DNA of 45,960 nt from positions 1-45,960 of the forward strand of contig JAPCJK010000005.1 of the NCBI GenBank assembly GCA_027886975.1, in the 5' to 3' direction. Shown piece after piece: positions 32,554 through 40,066 of this stretch. The notes below the pieces were generated by a model that worked only from the letters and a program-made list of their open reading frames with translations, did no database searches and was not told where the DNA came from. Position numbers and translations under genes: made by a program. Within the stretch, counting starts at the first letter, position 1. The number at the start of each line of letters is the position of its first letter. This DNA comes from Nitrososphaerota archaeon (lineage in GTDB: Archaea; Thermoproteota; Nitrososphaeria; Nitrososphaerales; Gagatemarchaeaceae).

Positions 32554-34137
32554 TCAGGTGAGAACCCGGAATGGCACTTGGAAGTTGGTTTGCTGTCCTA
32601 ATCCCCAATACACACTGTCGGTTGCGGATGCCGCAGCGAAAGAGACCTCGATGTACCCATTGGCAGGAACGCTCACAAGAATTCCGGCGAAGGTCATTGA
32701 GAGCTGAGTCTCAGCCGCGCCGAGGCTCGGAGAAGCGACTGCGCTGGCGACGGTGGACTGAACAGCCCCCAATGAGTCTGTGACGAAAATCGACACACTG
32801 AGGGTGTTGGCCGTGGAAGTAACGCCCCCAAAGCTAGCGGAAGGCAGGACGTTGCTCGGGGGGTAGGCCCTCATTCGCGCCCAGTTGACCACGTTGCTGC
32901 CTATCGCCACGTCGGAGACGCCGACATAGATTCCGTAGTTCGCGATGGCGCCCACGCTGTTATCAGCCGATGTGAGCGAGTTTCCGGCCCCGTCGGTCGA
33001 GCCCTCGGTGCCAGCGGCGGCCCAGCGGAGAGACCAGATTCCGGCGGGGAATGCGGCGACAGCTTGCCTCGTGCACGTCCCCGCTCCTGCCGCAGTCTCC
33101 GGACAGAATTCTTCCTGCTGCCCAGCTCCCGAGTACCAGTCGAGGCTGTAGCCGTTATACATGGCGTGGTACCCGTTCACGAGAGCTGAAGTTTCCTCTC
33201 CCAACATGGGGTTGTCTCCCGAGACCGAGACCATGTAGGATTCGGCGACTCTCGGTTGGGACTGTGTGGCTGAATAAATGAAGACCCAATCAGTGGTTGC
33301 CGCCACTGCAAAGGTTGCGCCGTTGTTCACAGTAACCGTCCCGCCTGCGCCGCTGGTCACCTTGGTCCACTTGGCACTCAGGGTTGTCCCCGCAAAGTTG
33401 TCATAGAAAGTGAAAACGTTCGCTCCGTTGTCGTTCGTCCCGTAGGAACCCGACAAATTAGGTGCTTCCCCCCAGAAATTGTTGTCGAAACTAGTGGAGA
33501 GCGAAAGGAACGCCATGTAGATCGTGAGGGTCCCGCCGCTTGCGGCAATCGAGGAGGTCAGCTTGACCCAAGCTGAGGCGGATGTAGCGCCAGTGGAACA
33601 CGAAGGCGTACAGGATTCAAGCCAAGCGTCAAGCTGAGTTACGCATGCGTTGTCCAAGCAGAACCGTATGTTTCCGAGGTTCGAGGCCTCGTTGCTCGCA
33701 TACGTGCTCGGGTTCCAGGTTATCTTCTCCTGAAATGGATTCGAAGTGGCAGCGCCCTGGTTGTTCGTCAAGGTGATTGCCACATAACTTATCGTCGACG
33801 CCCAGAAGTCGAACACCCATTTGCCTGCGCTTATGGTGGCGGCGGAGGCAAACTGGGGTGACCAAAGGTAGCCAGTCGAACCCTTCACAACACGATACGA
33901 GCCGCTGCTCCCCGAGGGGACCTGCGCGGTATTAGTTCCCGGAGTTGTGCTTGACGGACCAGATACCGTCTCGAAGTCGACATACGTCAGGGTTCCGTAC
34001 TTGGTCTGATAATTCGGCTTGGTCACAGTAACGGCGGTAGCTGCGGAGATCCCAATCACCACAGAGAGAAAGACGGCCGCCAAGAGGAGCAGCCTCAAAT
34101 TCGGAACGCCGGGCTTTGAATGGAGGTCGCCGAACAA
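32554..34137 (-). CDS. Large secreted beta-rich protein (DUF2341-like)
   Basis: 527 residues. A signal peptide (LRLLLLAAVFLSVVIGISAA) precedes AVTVTKPNYQTKYGTLTY. The middle NPFQEKITWNPSTY, NIRF and AWVKL, SGGTLTIYMAF is the DUF2341 pattern, and FTFYDNFAGTTLSAKWTKV begins a lectin-like/concanavalin-type part. It has no C-terminal anchor, only a beta-rich end. Six or more cysteines in the middle may form disulfides. The mature start AVTVT is shared with the smaller secreted protein next to it, which suggests a common assembly or fold. Between the two genes is a 46-base gap. Confidence 0.75.
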   Translation of the reverse strand: MFGDLHSKPGVPNLRLLLLAAVFLSVVIGISAATAVTVTKPNYQTKYGTLTYVDFETVSGPSSTTPGTNTAQVPSGSSGSYRVVKGSTGYLWSPQFASAATISAGKWVFDFWASTISYVAITLTNNQGAATSNPFQEKITWNPSTYASNEASNLGNIRFCLDNACVTQLDAWLESCTPSCSTGATSASAWVKLTSSIAASGGTLTIYMAFLSLSTSFDNNFWGEAPNLSGSYGTNDNGANVFTFYDNFAGTTLSAKWTKVTSGAGGTVTVNNGATFAVAATTDWVFIYSATQSQPRVAESYMVSVSGDNPMLGEETSALVNGYHAMYNGYSLDWYSGAGQQEEFCPETAAGAGTCTRQAVAAFPAGIWSLRWAAAGTEGSTDGAGNSLTSADNSVGAIANYGIYVGVSDVAIGSNVVNWARMRAYPPSNVLPSASFGGVTSTANTLSVSIFVTDSLGAVQSTVASAVASPSLGAAETQLSMTFAGILVSVPANGYIEVSFAAASATDSVYWGLGQQTNFQVPFRVLT

Positions 34138-34183
34138 AACGGGAGAATGGCACGCGAGCCATCGCTCGCCCGCGCCATTCCGC

Positions 34184-34699
34184 TTACGCCACCGTGATTG
34201 TTATTCCAGCTGGCGCTGTGAAGGTAGTGCCGGCAGTGTCGAGGAGGAACGTCATCGTCTGCCCAGCCGTGATTGATCCCAGGGTAGTCACTGTGCGGGA
34301 TCCAAGCGTCACATAACCGGCGCCAGTGTTCCATTGGACGGTAAGGGTATAGGTCGTGCTGACACTGGCTGCAGCATTAAGTGTCAGCGTGACCGAGTAG
34401 TACCAGTCTCCGGCGGTAAGAGCTGTCTGACAGGTTCCAGCAGGTGCCCAAGTGCATGGTTGGCCCGATGCGGCGGCGGTCGCCTGGACAACGAGGAAGC
34501 CGTTGCTCGCAGCAGTGAACCCGCCTATGACATTGAAGTAAACACCGGCCTGCGCCTGTTCCGTGGTCGTGGTGACAGTCACCGCCGCGGCGAACGAGGC
34601 GACCGCGAAGAAGGTGATGGCGAGAAGTGGCAGGAGGTACCTCGACCGGAATCGCTTCCTGATCGAAGCCGCCTTCGGCAGCCATTGCACTTTTTGCAT
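34184..34699 (-). CDS. Small secreted beta-protein, possible filament subunit
   Basis: 171 residues: a basic start, a signal helix (YLLPLLAITFFAVASFA) and a mature part beginning AAVTVTTTTEQAQAGVYF, then Thr/Ala/Gly-rich beta strands with two cysteines (QPCTW, GTCQT). The arrangement small secreted beta-protein, larger secreted protein and signal peptidase resembles the TasA/TapA/SipW locus and archaeal bundling pili (AbpA), whose subunits begin with a donor strand after the signal peptide. The match is by architecture, not sequence. A very AT-rich TATA region (TTTATTTATT) just 25 bases upstream of the ATG implies strong expression. Confidence 0.7.
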   Translation of the reverse strand: MQKVQWLPKAASIRKRFRSRYLLPLLAITFFAVASFAAAVTVTTTTEQAQAGVYFNVIGGFTAASNGFLVVQATAAASGQPCTWAPAGTCQTALTAGDWYYSVTLTLNAAASVSTTYTLTVQWNTGAGYVTLGSRTVTTLGSITAGQTMTFLLDTAGTTFTAPAGITITVA

Positions 34700-34717
34700 A
34701 TTTCGATTCTTATTTCT

Positions 34718-34750
34718 AATAAATAAAAAGTATTATGGACTAGTAATACT
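34718..34750 (-). promoter_or_regulatory. Strong promoter and inverted repeat before the filament-like gene
   Basis: On the minus strand AGTATTA and TAATACT (34750-34744 and 34735-34729) form a 7-bp inverted repeat with an 8-base centre, directly followed by the TATA box TTTATTTATT (34728-34719). The ATG at 34699 is leaderless. The repeat covers the BRE-side flank, a site where archaeal regulators act. Confidence 0.55.
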
Positions 34751-34879
34751 GAATTCTGCATACGGAGGGTCAATCCATGGTATTTCCACGATTCCCATTA
34801 GTTATCTTCCGGATTTGGATTGCCGTTCTAGGTTACGCAGGTTAGAGTCGTGGTTCGGCGGCGGGAGGAAGTGTTGAGG

Positions 34880-34979
34880 TGGGGTCGGCCGGATTTGAAC
34901 CAGCGATCTTCAGCGTTCCCGAAAACCCTTTCGGATTTTCCCGAGGCTGAAAGCCTAGACCAGACTAGCCGACGACCCC
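34880..34979 (-). tRNA. tRNA-Pro(CGG) with a 24-base intron
   Basis: Acceptor GGGGTCG (34979-34973) pairs with CGACCCC (34887-34881); discriminator A at 34880. The D-loop TAGTCTGGTCTA and acceptor are typical of tRNA-Pro. Anticodon stem TCAGC/GCTGA; loop CTCGGG-C with anticodon CGG and intron 34916-34939 at position 37/38. The bulge-helix-bulge is clear: CTCG/CGGG central helix and AAA(A)/TTTT inner helix. TATA-like GATATTAAC is about 28 bases upstream. Confidence 0.92.
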
Positions 34980-35044
34980 TAACTCGCAGCACGCCCCGCC
35001 TCCGTTAATATCCTATCGCGTGCTTAGGAGCTCGTCAAGGAGGA

Positions 35045-35800
35045 CTACGCAGTGACGATTACCGTGCCCTTCATGTTGGGGTGAATCACGCAATAGTAGG
35101 GGAAGGTTCCAGGCGTGTTGAACTTGTAGCTGTAGGTGTGACCGCTGGGGAAGGTTCCGGAGTCGAATACACCTGTGGTGCTCGTGACAGTGTGGGTGGC
35201 TGGATCCCCGTTAAACCAGGTTATCGTCGTCCCCGCCTTCACGGTAAAGTTCCCTGGATTGAACGCGCCCGTCGTCAGAGACCCTGCGCCTATTGCTATG
35301 GTGATATCCCCCTTTGAACCCGTCAGAAGCGCCGACTGTGTCTGCCCTGCAAACGTTCCCACCAACAGACCGCCGACCACTACGCCCAGGGCAATGAACG
35401 CCCCCACACTGGCACGTGAGGTGATTTCGCGCTTTCCAGCGTAGACGCCATAGGCTCCGTAAACGATGGCTACGGCCGCGGAAACGTAGAAGATGAACGC
35501 GATTGAGAATTCTTGGTTGGCAGGGTTCGCGAGTATCTCAGTCGGACTCCCAAAGAGGAGAAGCACCACCACGCTCGCGACGATTCCCAGGACGTACGCC
35601 CACCGCTTGCCGCGCCATGAGAAAAGGCCGCCCACGAAGAAGAGGGCCGCGAGGGCTACTACGATGAGGAAGAATCCACCCCCGCCTGAAGCTGAGGCAT
35701 TTAGAGCCGCGGCCGCCCCGAGGGCGGTCCCGCAAGCAACAAGAGAAACGGCTACGATTCGGCCTATTGTACTCCTCTTCGGCCCCCCTGGAGCCGTCAA
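35045..35800 (-). CDS. Membrane protein with C-terminal cupredoxin (blue copper) domain
   Basis: 251 residues from TTG 35800, chosen because a TATA-like GATTAAGTAAT sits 28 bases upstream; the frame is open further to 36013 but that part is low-quality. Four or five membrane helices fill the N-terminal 140 residues. The last ~100 residues are a plastocyanin-like domain facing outward, with type 1 copper ligands H203 (ATHTV), C237, H240 and M243 (CVIHPNM). It probably carries electrons at the outer membrane face. The divergent neighbour is a small HTH protein with an N-terminal CGEPDC motif. Confidence 0.85.
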   Translation of the reverse strand: MTAPGGPKRSTIGRIVAVSLVACGTALGAAAALNASASGGGGFFLIVVALAALFFVGGLFSWRGKRWAYVLGIVASVVVLLLFGSPTEILANPANQEFSIAFIFYVSAAVAIVYGAYGVYAGKREITSRASVGAFIALGVVVGGLLVGTFAGQTQSALLTGSKGDITIAIGAGSLTTGAFNPGNFTVKAGTTITWFNGDPATHTVTSTTGVFDSGTFPSGHTYSYKFNTPGTFPYYCVIHPNMKGTVIVTA

Positions 35801-35965
35801 GGGCCGCTCGGAATGCGCCTCATTACTTAATCCTTCATCCGGGCCCTGACCTTGCGACGCCTGTTCGCTGCTCGCCCATGCGGGTGCATTCGAAAGAGGG
35901 TCGGTCAATAAATAGTGCCGTAGATGTGTTGTTTGGATATGCTCGCGACCTGCTGCCCCGTGGCG

Positions 35966-36175
35966 ATGTGCGGCGAGCCTGATTGCCTCCAGCTCACCGA
36001 GCGTGAGGCCCAAGTGTGCATTGCTGTATGTACTAGCACCGAACCGGTCGCTTTCTCAACGTTGAAGCGAAGCCTCGGCTACCACCAGGAGGTAGTGTCA
36101 AGAATCCTGAGACGTCTGGTCAATCATGGGGCAATAGAGAAGGTCAGGGGCAGGTACCGCCGAGTTAGTCAATAA
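35966..36175 (+). CDS. Small winged-helix regulator with N-terminal cysteines
   Basis: 69 residues from ATG 35966 (MCGEPDCLQLTERE); TATA-like TTGGATATGC 28 bases upstream supports it. After CGEPDC comes a MarR/HxlR-like winged helix (AFSTLKRSLGYHQEVVSRIL, RRLVNHGAIEKV). The cysteine pair could bind a metal or sense redox state. It faces the cupredoxin gene divergently and is followed 38 bases later by an 8-cysteine peptide, so metal (copper?) response is a reasonable guess. Confidence 0.72.
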   Translation: MCGEPDCLQLTEREAQVCIAVCTSTEPVAFSTLKRSLGYHQEVVSRILRRLVNHGAIEKVRGRYRRVSQ

Positions 36176-36213
36176 CTACCCTCGGTGCCAATGCTCCATG
36201 AGGGGTGAATCAC

Positions 36214-36297
36214 ATGGTATGTTGTTGTTGTGGCTGCTGCTCTCAAGGCTGCTGCAGTAGTGAGAAACAGAGCGGGCCGCAAGGCGAGCGTTTATAG
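36214..36297 (+). CDS. Cysteine-rich 27-residue peptide
   Basis: ATG 36214 encodes MVCCCCGCCSQGCC followed by a polar tail (SSEKQSGPQGERL). Eight of the first 14 residues are Cys. A Shine-Dalgarno-like GAGGGGTG lies about six bases upstream. It sits between the HTH gene and Alba and is too short for usual gene calls. The composition suggests metal binding, like a minimal metallothionein, or iron-sulfur/thiol chemistry; this is inference. Expression needs proof. Confidence 0.5.
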   Translation: MVCCCCGCCSQGCCSSEKQSGPQGERL

Positions 36298-36323
36298 CCT
36301 GAAACCGGGGCCTGCCTCAGACC

Positions 36324-36608
36324 ATGTCTGAAGAGAGAAAGACAGTCATCGTTGGCCAGAGCAAGCCCCTCCTGAACTATGTAACAGCCTGCATCACCAT
36401 GTTCAATGGTGGCGCAAAGCAGGTGGTCCTCAGGGCCCGGGGGGAGGCAATCAACATGTCAGTTGAAGTGGCTCAGGTGCTGAAGAAGCGCTTCATGAGC
36501 AACGTCCAGATTTCCAACATCACCATCGACGGTGAGAACGTGACTTCAAGGGACGGACGGCAGCTCAACCTGCCCGTGCTCGAGATAGAGCTGTCCATAC
36601 CCGCCTGA
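36324..36608 (+). CDS. albA: Alba DNA/RNA-binding chromatin protein
   Basis: 94 residues of the Alba fold: IVGQSKPLLNYVTACITMF, VVLRARGEAINMSVEVAQVL and MSNVQISNITIDGENV. The acetylation-site Lys is in QSKPLL. It packs DNA and binds RNA. TATA box GTTTATAGCC overlaps the end of the cysteine-rich ORF, 26 bases upstream of the ATG. Confidence 0.95.
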   Translation: MSEERKTVIVGQSKPLLNYVTACITMFNGGAKQVVLRARGEAINMSVEVAQVLKKRFMSNVQISNITIDGENVTSRDGRQLNLPVLEIELSIPA

Positions 36609-36689
36609 GTTCAGTTTCAAGGCTGCAAACGATAGGTTTTCGTCACCCACTTCAGGCAAAGGATTTTAGCCCCACGCTGAGGGCGAGGT

Positions 36690-38051
36690 TTGATTTCTAT
36701 GAAACCCAGGAGATTTGCCAAAGTCGAGGGTAAGCTCCCAGGACCGAAGGCGCAGGCGGTTGTGAAGAAGACTGCCAAGTACGTGTCTCCCTCCATTTCG
36801 CGCTTCTATCCGCTGGCCATCGAATCAGCCCACGGGTCGCTGGTGAAGGACGTCGACGGGAACCAGTTCATCGACTTCGCGGCTGGGATTGCAGTGCTGA
36901 GCACCGGTTCGACCCACCCGAAGGTGGTTCAAGCCATCAAGAGCCAAGCAGAGAAGTTCGTTCACTTCTCTTACACCGACTTCTACTATGAGAATCTCGT
37001 CGAGCTCTCGGAGCGTCTGGTATCATTGGTCCCTGGGAGTTTTCAGAAGATGGTCTACTACGGGAACAGCGGAGCAGAGGCCATCGAGGCTGCCATGAAA
37101 CTGACGAGGAACTATACGAAACGTCCGCTATTCCTGTCTCATTCGGGGGCCTTCCACGGCCGGACCATGGGAGCACTCAGCCTGACGGCCAGCAAGCCGA
37201 TTCAGAGGAAGGGGGCAATCCCTCTGATTCCGGAAGTGGTTCACTTCCCATTCCCTTACTGCTACAGGTGTCCCTGGAAGCAGACCTTCCCCGAGTGCGA
37301 TTACTACTGCGTGGACTACTTCAAGGAGCAATACCTAGAGAAGTTCGTCCCGGTAGACGAAGTCGCCTCGTACTTCTTCGAACCCATTCAGGGGGAAGGG
37401 GGGTATGTTCCGGCCCCGCCCGAGTACTTCAAGAAGATGGAGTTCCTCAGGAAAGAAGGCGTCCTATTCGTTTCAGACGAGATACAGACCGGGGTCGGGA
37501 GGACGGGCAAGTTCCTTGGGGTTGAGCACTTTGGAATCGTGCCTGACGTGGTGGCCCTGGCCAAAGGGATCGCTTCTGGGCTTCCATTGAGTGCGATTGT
37601 CGCAAAGGCGGAGCTCATGGAGAGCTGGAAGCCAGGGCAGCACGCCTCGACCTTCGGGGCCAACCCAGTGGCAGTGGAGGCAGGTCTTGCCACATTGGAC
37701 GTTATCAAGTCGGAGCACCTTATGGAGAACGCGAAGAAGCTGGGAGTTAAAGCGAAGAAGAGATTCTTGGAGATGAAGGAGAAGTATGAAATTGTCGGAG
37801 ACGTCCGAGGCATGGGTTTGTTCGTCGGGGTTGAGATTGTGAAGAGCAAGGCCACCAAAGCCAGAGGGGATGCAGAAGCCAAGCAGATCATCGATTACTG
37901 CTTCAACCACGGGCTGCTGGTAATCATTGCAGGGAGGAATACACTCCGTTTCATACCTCCACTGAACATCACCGAGGATGTAATGGATGAAGGCCTCGAT
38001 ATCCTGGAGGAGGGCATAGCCGCGGTGAACTCCACGACCACGAAAGCTTAG
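36690..38051 (+). CDS. Class-III aminotransferase (GABA/ornithine/BCAA type)
   Basis: 453 residues (TTG 36690; ATG 36699 alternative). PLP-dependent fold I: GNSGAEAIEAAMKLTR, FHGRTMGALSLTASK, FFEPIQGEGGY, DEIQTGVGRTG and the Schiff-base Lys in ALAKGIASG. The insertion PYCYRCPWKQTFPECDYYC adds four or five cysteines, seen in archaeal members such as the broad-range amino-acid racemase of Thermococcus. The reaction may be 4-aminobutyrate transamination or amino-acid racemisation; sequence alone does not decide. RPA starts three bases after the stop. Confidence 0.88.
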   Translation: MISMKPRRFAKVEGKLPGPKAQAVVKKTAKYVSPSISRFYPLAIESAHGSLVKDVDGNQFIDFAAGIAVLSTGSTHPKVVQAIKSQAEKFVHFSYTDFYYENLVELSERLVSLVPGSFQKMVYYGNSGAEAIEAAMKLTRNYTKRPLFLSHSGAFHGRTMGALSLTASKPIQRKGAIPLIPEVVHFPFPYCYRCPWKQTFPECDYYCVDYFKEQYLEKFVPVDEVASYFFEPIQGEGGYVPAPPEYFKKMEFLRKEGVLFVSDEIQTGVGRTGKFLGVEHFGIVPDVVALAKGIASGLPLSAIVAKAELMESWKPGQHASTFGANPVAVEAGLATLDVIKSEHLMENAKKLGVKAKKRFLEMKEKYEIVGDVRGMGLFVGVEIVKSKATKARGDAEAKQIIDYCFNHGLLVIIAGRNTLRFIPPLNITEDVMDEGLDILEEGIAAVNSTTTKA

Positions 38052-38054
38052 ACC

Positions 38055-39455
38055 ATGTATGACTTCGAAGCCCTGATCGGCGAACTGCTTCAGAACCGGC
38101 CCGAGCTCAGCAGGGACGAGGTGATGCGCCGGATAGAAGACAAGAAGCGCACGGTGGGGGCCGGCTATCTTACGAACCAAGGCGCTTTGTTCCTCGTGGC
38201 TGGGGAGCTGGGAGTTTCGTTGCGAAAGGAAGACGCGTCCTCAGACATGTCGATCAAAGACCTGTACATAGGAGCCAACGACGTTACGGTGGTAGCCAGG
38301 GTCCTCGCCCTTTACCCGGTCGCCACTTACAACAAGAAGGATGGTGGGACGGGGAAGTACCGGAGAGTCGTGCTCTTCGACGGGAAGAACTCTGTGCGGC
38401 TCACGGTCTGGGAAGAGGGGATCGAGCAAACAGGCAAGCTCGGACTCGAGGCCGATGCGTTGGTGAGGGTGGCCAACGCCTACGTCAAGCAAGGGCTGGA
38501 CGGCAAGCCCAACCTGAACCTAGGCAAGAGAGGGCGAGTCGAGCTTGTGACAGACGAGAAAGTCGCGGCAAAGCTTCCGTCGCTTTCAACTGTCGCCCAG
38601 AAGCTCCCAATCCTCACGAAAGAAGAGCCGTTCGTGGCCCTAGAATGTATCGTCAGCTCTGAGCCGCGGTACAGCGAGTTCGTGAGGTCGGATGGCTCGC
38701 CTGGTTCGCTGTTCCAGTTCGGGGTGGCGCGAGACGGTGGGAAGGAAACTCGAGTCGTCGTCTGGAGTCCCGAGGCCCAGCCCGAGCTGAAGCCTGGTCA
38801 GAAGATTCGCATCACGAATGTGAGGGCCAGACGGTCTAACAATGGAGACTTCGAGATACATGGCGACGCCGGGAGTGTGATTTCAATGGGTCCGCTTCCC
38901 GAGAGGATTGAGCTAAGGGTGGCGGCGACAAGCTCCGGAACGTCGGCGAAGGTTGTCTTGGGCGTAGGAAAAGACAGGAGAGTCAGATTCATCGAGTTGG
39001 GGAAAGACGTGAAGGAACCGATGCAAGGGGATGTGGTTGGGGTGGTTCCCGACCAAACCACAGAGGGAAGGTTGTACTGCAGAAGTGCGAACTCGATTCA
39101 GGTGGTTGAGAACGGGTCCTTCCCGGGGCTCGACGGACTGGCGGTGAAGCTTCAGGAGGTCAAAGAAGAGGATGCGCAGATCATGATAGAGGTCATCGCC
39201 CTGTCTCACGGAAGCGTCGACGACGTCCGTCTGAAGGATGGCACGACTACGAAGAAGGGAGAGCTGGTAGTGGGCGACGACACAGGCGAGAACAAGCTCG
39301 TCGCGTGGCGAGACTTGGCTGGAAGGGTCTCGGGAATCCAGCCAGGGGAAAGGCTTCGCGTCGTAGGAGCCGCCTGCAAGTCCACAAAAATGGGCGGATG
39401 GGTACTCCAGCTTTCAAATTTCAGCGTAATAGAGAGACTGAGAGGCCGGAGCTAG
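38055..39455 (+). CDS. rpa: Replication factor A (single-strand DNA-binding, OB folds)
   Basis: 466 residues with at least three OB folds: DVTVVARVLALYPVATYNKK, VRLTVWEEG and ADALVRVANAYVKQ (first), FVALECIVSSEPRYSEF to IRITNVRARRS (second), and a third ending VSGIQPGERLRVVGAACKS. The N-terminal region MYDFEALIGELLQNRPELSR is the archaeal RPA start. No zinc finger. It protects ssDNA in replication and repair. Co-transcribed with the aminotransferase gene three bases upstream; the functional reason is unclear. Confidence 0.9.
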   Translation: MYDFEALIGELLQNRPELSRDEVMRRIEDKKRTVGAGYLTNQGALFLVAGELGVSLRKEDASSDMSIKDLYIGANDVTVVARVLALYPVATYNKKDGGTGKYRRVVLFDGKNSVRLTVWEEGIEQTGKLGLEADALVRVANAYVKQGLDGKPNLNLGKRGRVELVTDEKVAAKLPSLSTVAQKLPILTKEEPFVALECIVSSEPRYSEFVRSDGSPGSLFQFGVARDGGKETRVVVWSPEAQPELKPGQKIRITNVRARRSNNGDFEIHGDAGSVISMGPLPERIELRVAATSSGTSAKVVLGVGKDRRVRFIELGKDVKEPMQGDVVGVVPDQTTEGRLYCRSANSIQVVENGSFPGLDGLAVKLQEVKEEDAQIMIEVIALSHGSVDDVRLKDGTTTKKGELVVGDDTGENKLVAWRDLAGRVSGIQPGERLRVVGAACKSTKMGGWVLQLSNFSVIERLRGRS

Positions 39456-39583
39456 GTCTTAGAGCGTCTTAGAGCTTCGTACTCGTAGACGAAGACTATT
39501 ACAAGGCCTATGATGAACAGCACTATCATCGCGGTGCTCATGAAGCTGTAATAGCTCGCTACGGTAAGGAAAGGGAAGTGCAA
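39452..39583 (-). CDS. 43-residue single-helix membrane peptide
   Basis: From TTG 39583 the frame reads HFPFLTVASYYSFMSTAM then IVLFIIGLVIVFVYEYEALR and ends RSKT. A membrane helix is followed by a basic tail. A TATA-like CTTATTATG (about 39608-39616) 29 bases upstream makes TTG a leaderless start; ATG 39547 is an alternative. The stop TAG overlaps the stop of RPA. No family recognised; possibly a small subunit of a membrane complex. Confidence 0.5.
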   Translation of the reverse strand: MHFPFLTVASYYSFMSTAMIVLFIIGLVIVFVYEYEALRRSKT

Positions 39584-39703
39584 TCTCGAGCCGGCGAGAC
39601 CGGCGTCTCATAATAAGCGTTGCTGGGGGAGCTTGTGACAAACGAGATTCGTCATGCTTTCGTGATGAGTCTTTTAATCCCAAATTGAGACCGTGTGCGC
39701 AGT

Positions 39704-39818
39704 GCCGAGGTGGCCTAGCCTAGTTATGGCACCAGGCTACACCCGACAGGGTGAAACTCATAATCGCGGGCTGGGCTGAGAGATCTGGGGGTCGGGGGCG
39801 CGAATCCCCCCCTCGGCA
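39704..39818 (+). tRNA. tRNA-Met(CAT), elongator, with two introns
   Basis: Acceptor GCCGAGG (39704-39710) pairs with CCTCGGC (39811-39817); A at 39818, and the next bases happen to be CCA. T-arm GGGGG/CCCCC with an odd loop CGCGAAT. The anticodon loop region has 40 extra bases. The best solution is intron 1 at 39736-39755 (position 30/31; central helix CACC/GGTG, bulges AGG and AAA) and intron 2 at 39763-39782 (37/38; central helix CTCA/TGAG). Splicing then gives stem CCAGA/TCTGG and loop CTCATAA, all paired. TATA-like CTTTTAAT lies about 30 bases upstream. Confidence 0.88.
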
Positions 39819-39868
39819 CCACTGTGAAACCCAAGGAAGCTCCCCCCGAGTCGCAGGTTGTTAGAGAG

Positions 39869-39956
39869 AGCCACGGGTGGGAGTCGGACCCACGACATCC
39901 ACCTCTTTGTGAAACCACATACCAAGGTGGCGCTCTAGCCACTGAGCCACCGTGGC
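39869..39956 (-). tRNA. tRNA-Thr(GGT) with a 15-base intron
   Basis: Acceptor GCCACGG (39956-39950) pairs with CCGTGGC; discriminator T at 39869. Anticodon stem CCACC/GGTGG; loop TTGGTA-A with anticodon GGT and intron 39905-39919 (37/38), which forms TGTG/CACA. T-loop TCCGACT. The acceptor is the same as in the tRNA-Thr(TGT) at 30018. TATA-like GATTAAAAATC lies about 28 bases upstream. It converges with tRNA-Met. Confidence 0.9.
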
Positions 39957-40066
39957 GCTCGAGCCCGCACCGACCGAACTCGATTTTTAATCTTTGAAAG
40001 CCAGAAAATGAGCCGGAGACATATGCTTGCAACTTTAATTCGGATGGTCGGGGGGCCTTAACTAGC

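Noticed and set aside
36937-37891. Long antisense frames within the aminotransferase gene
   Set aside because: High-G+C shadow frames; the plus strand clearly encodes the enzyme.
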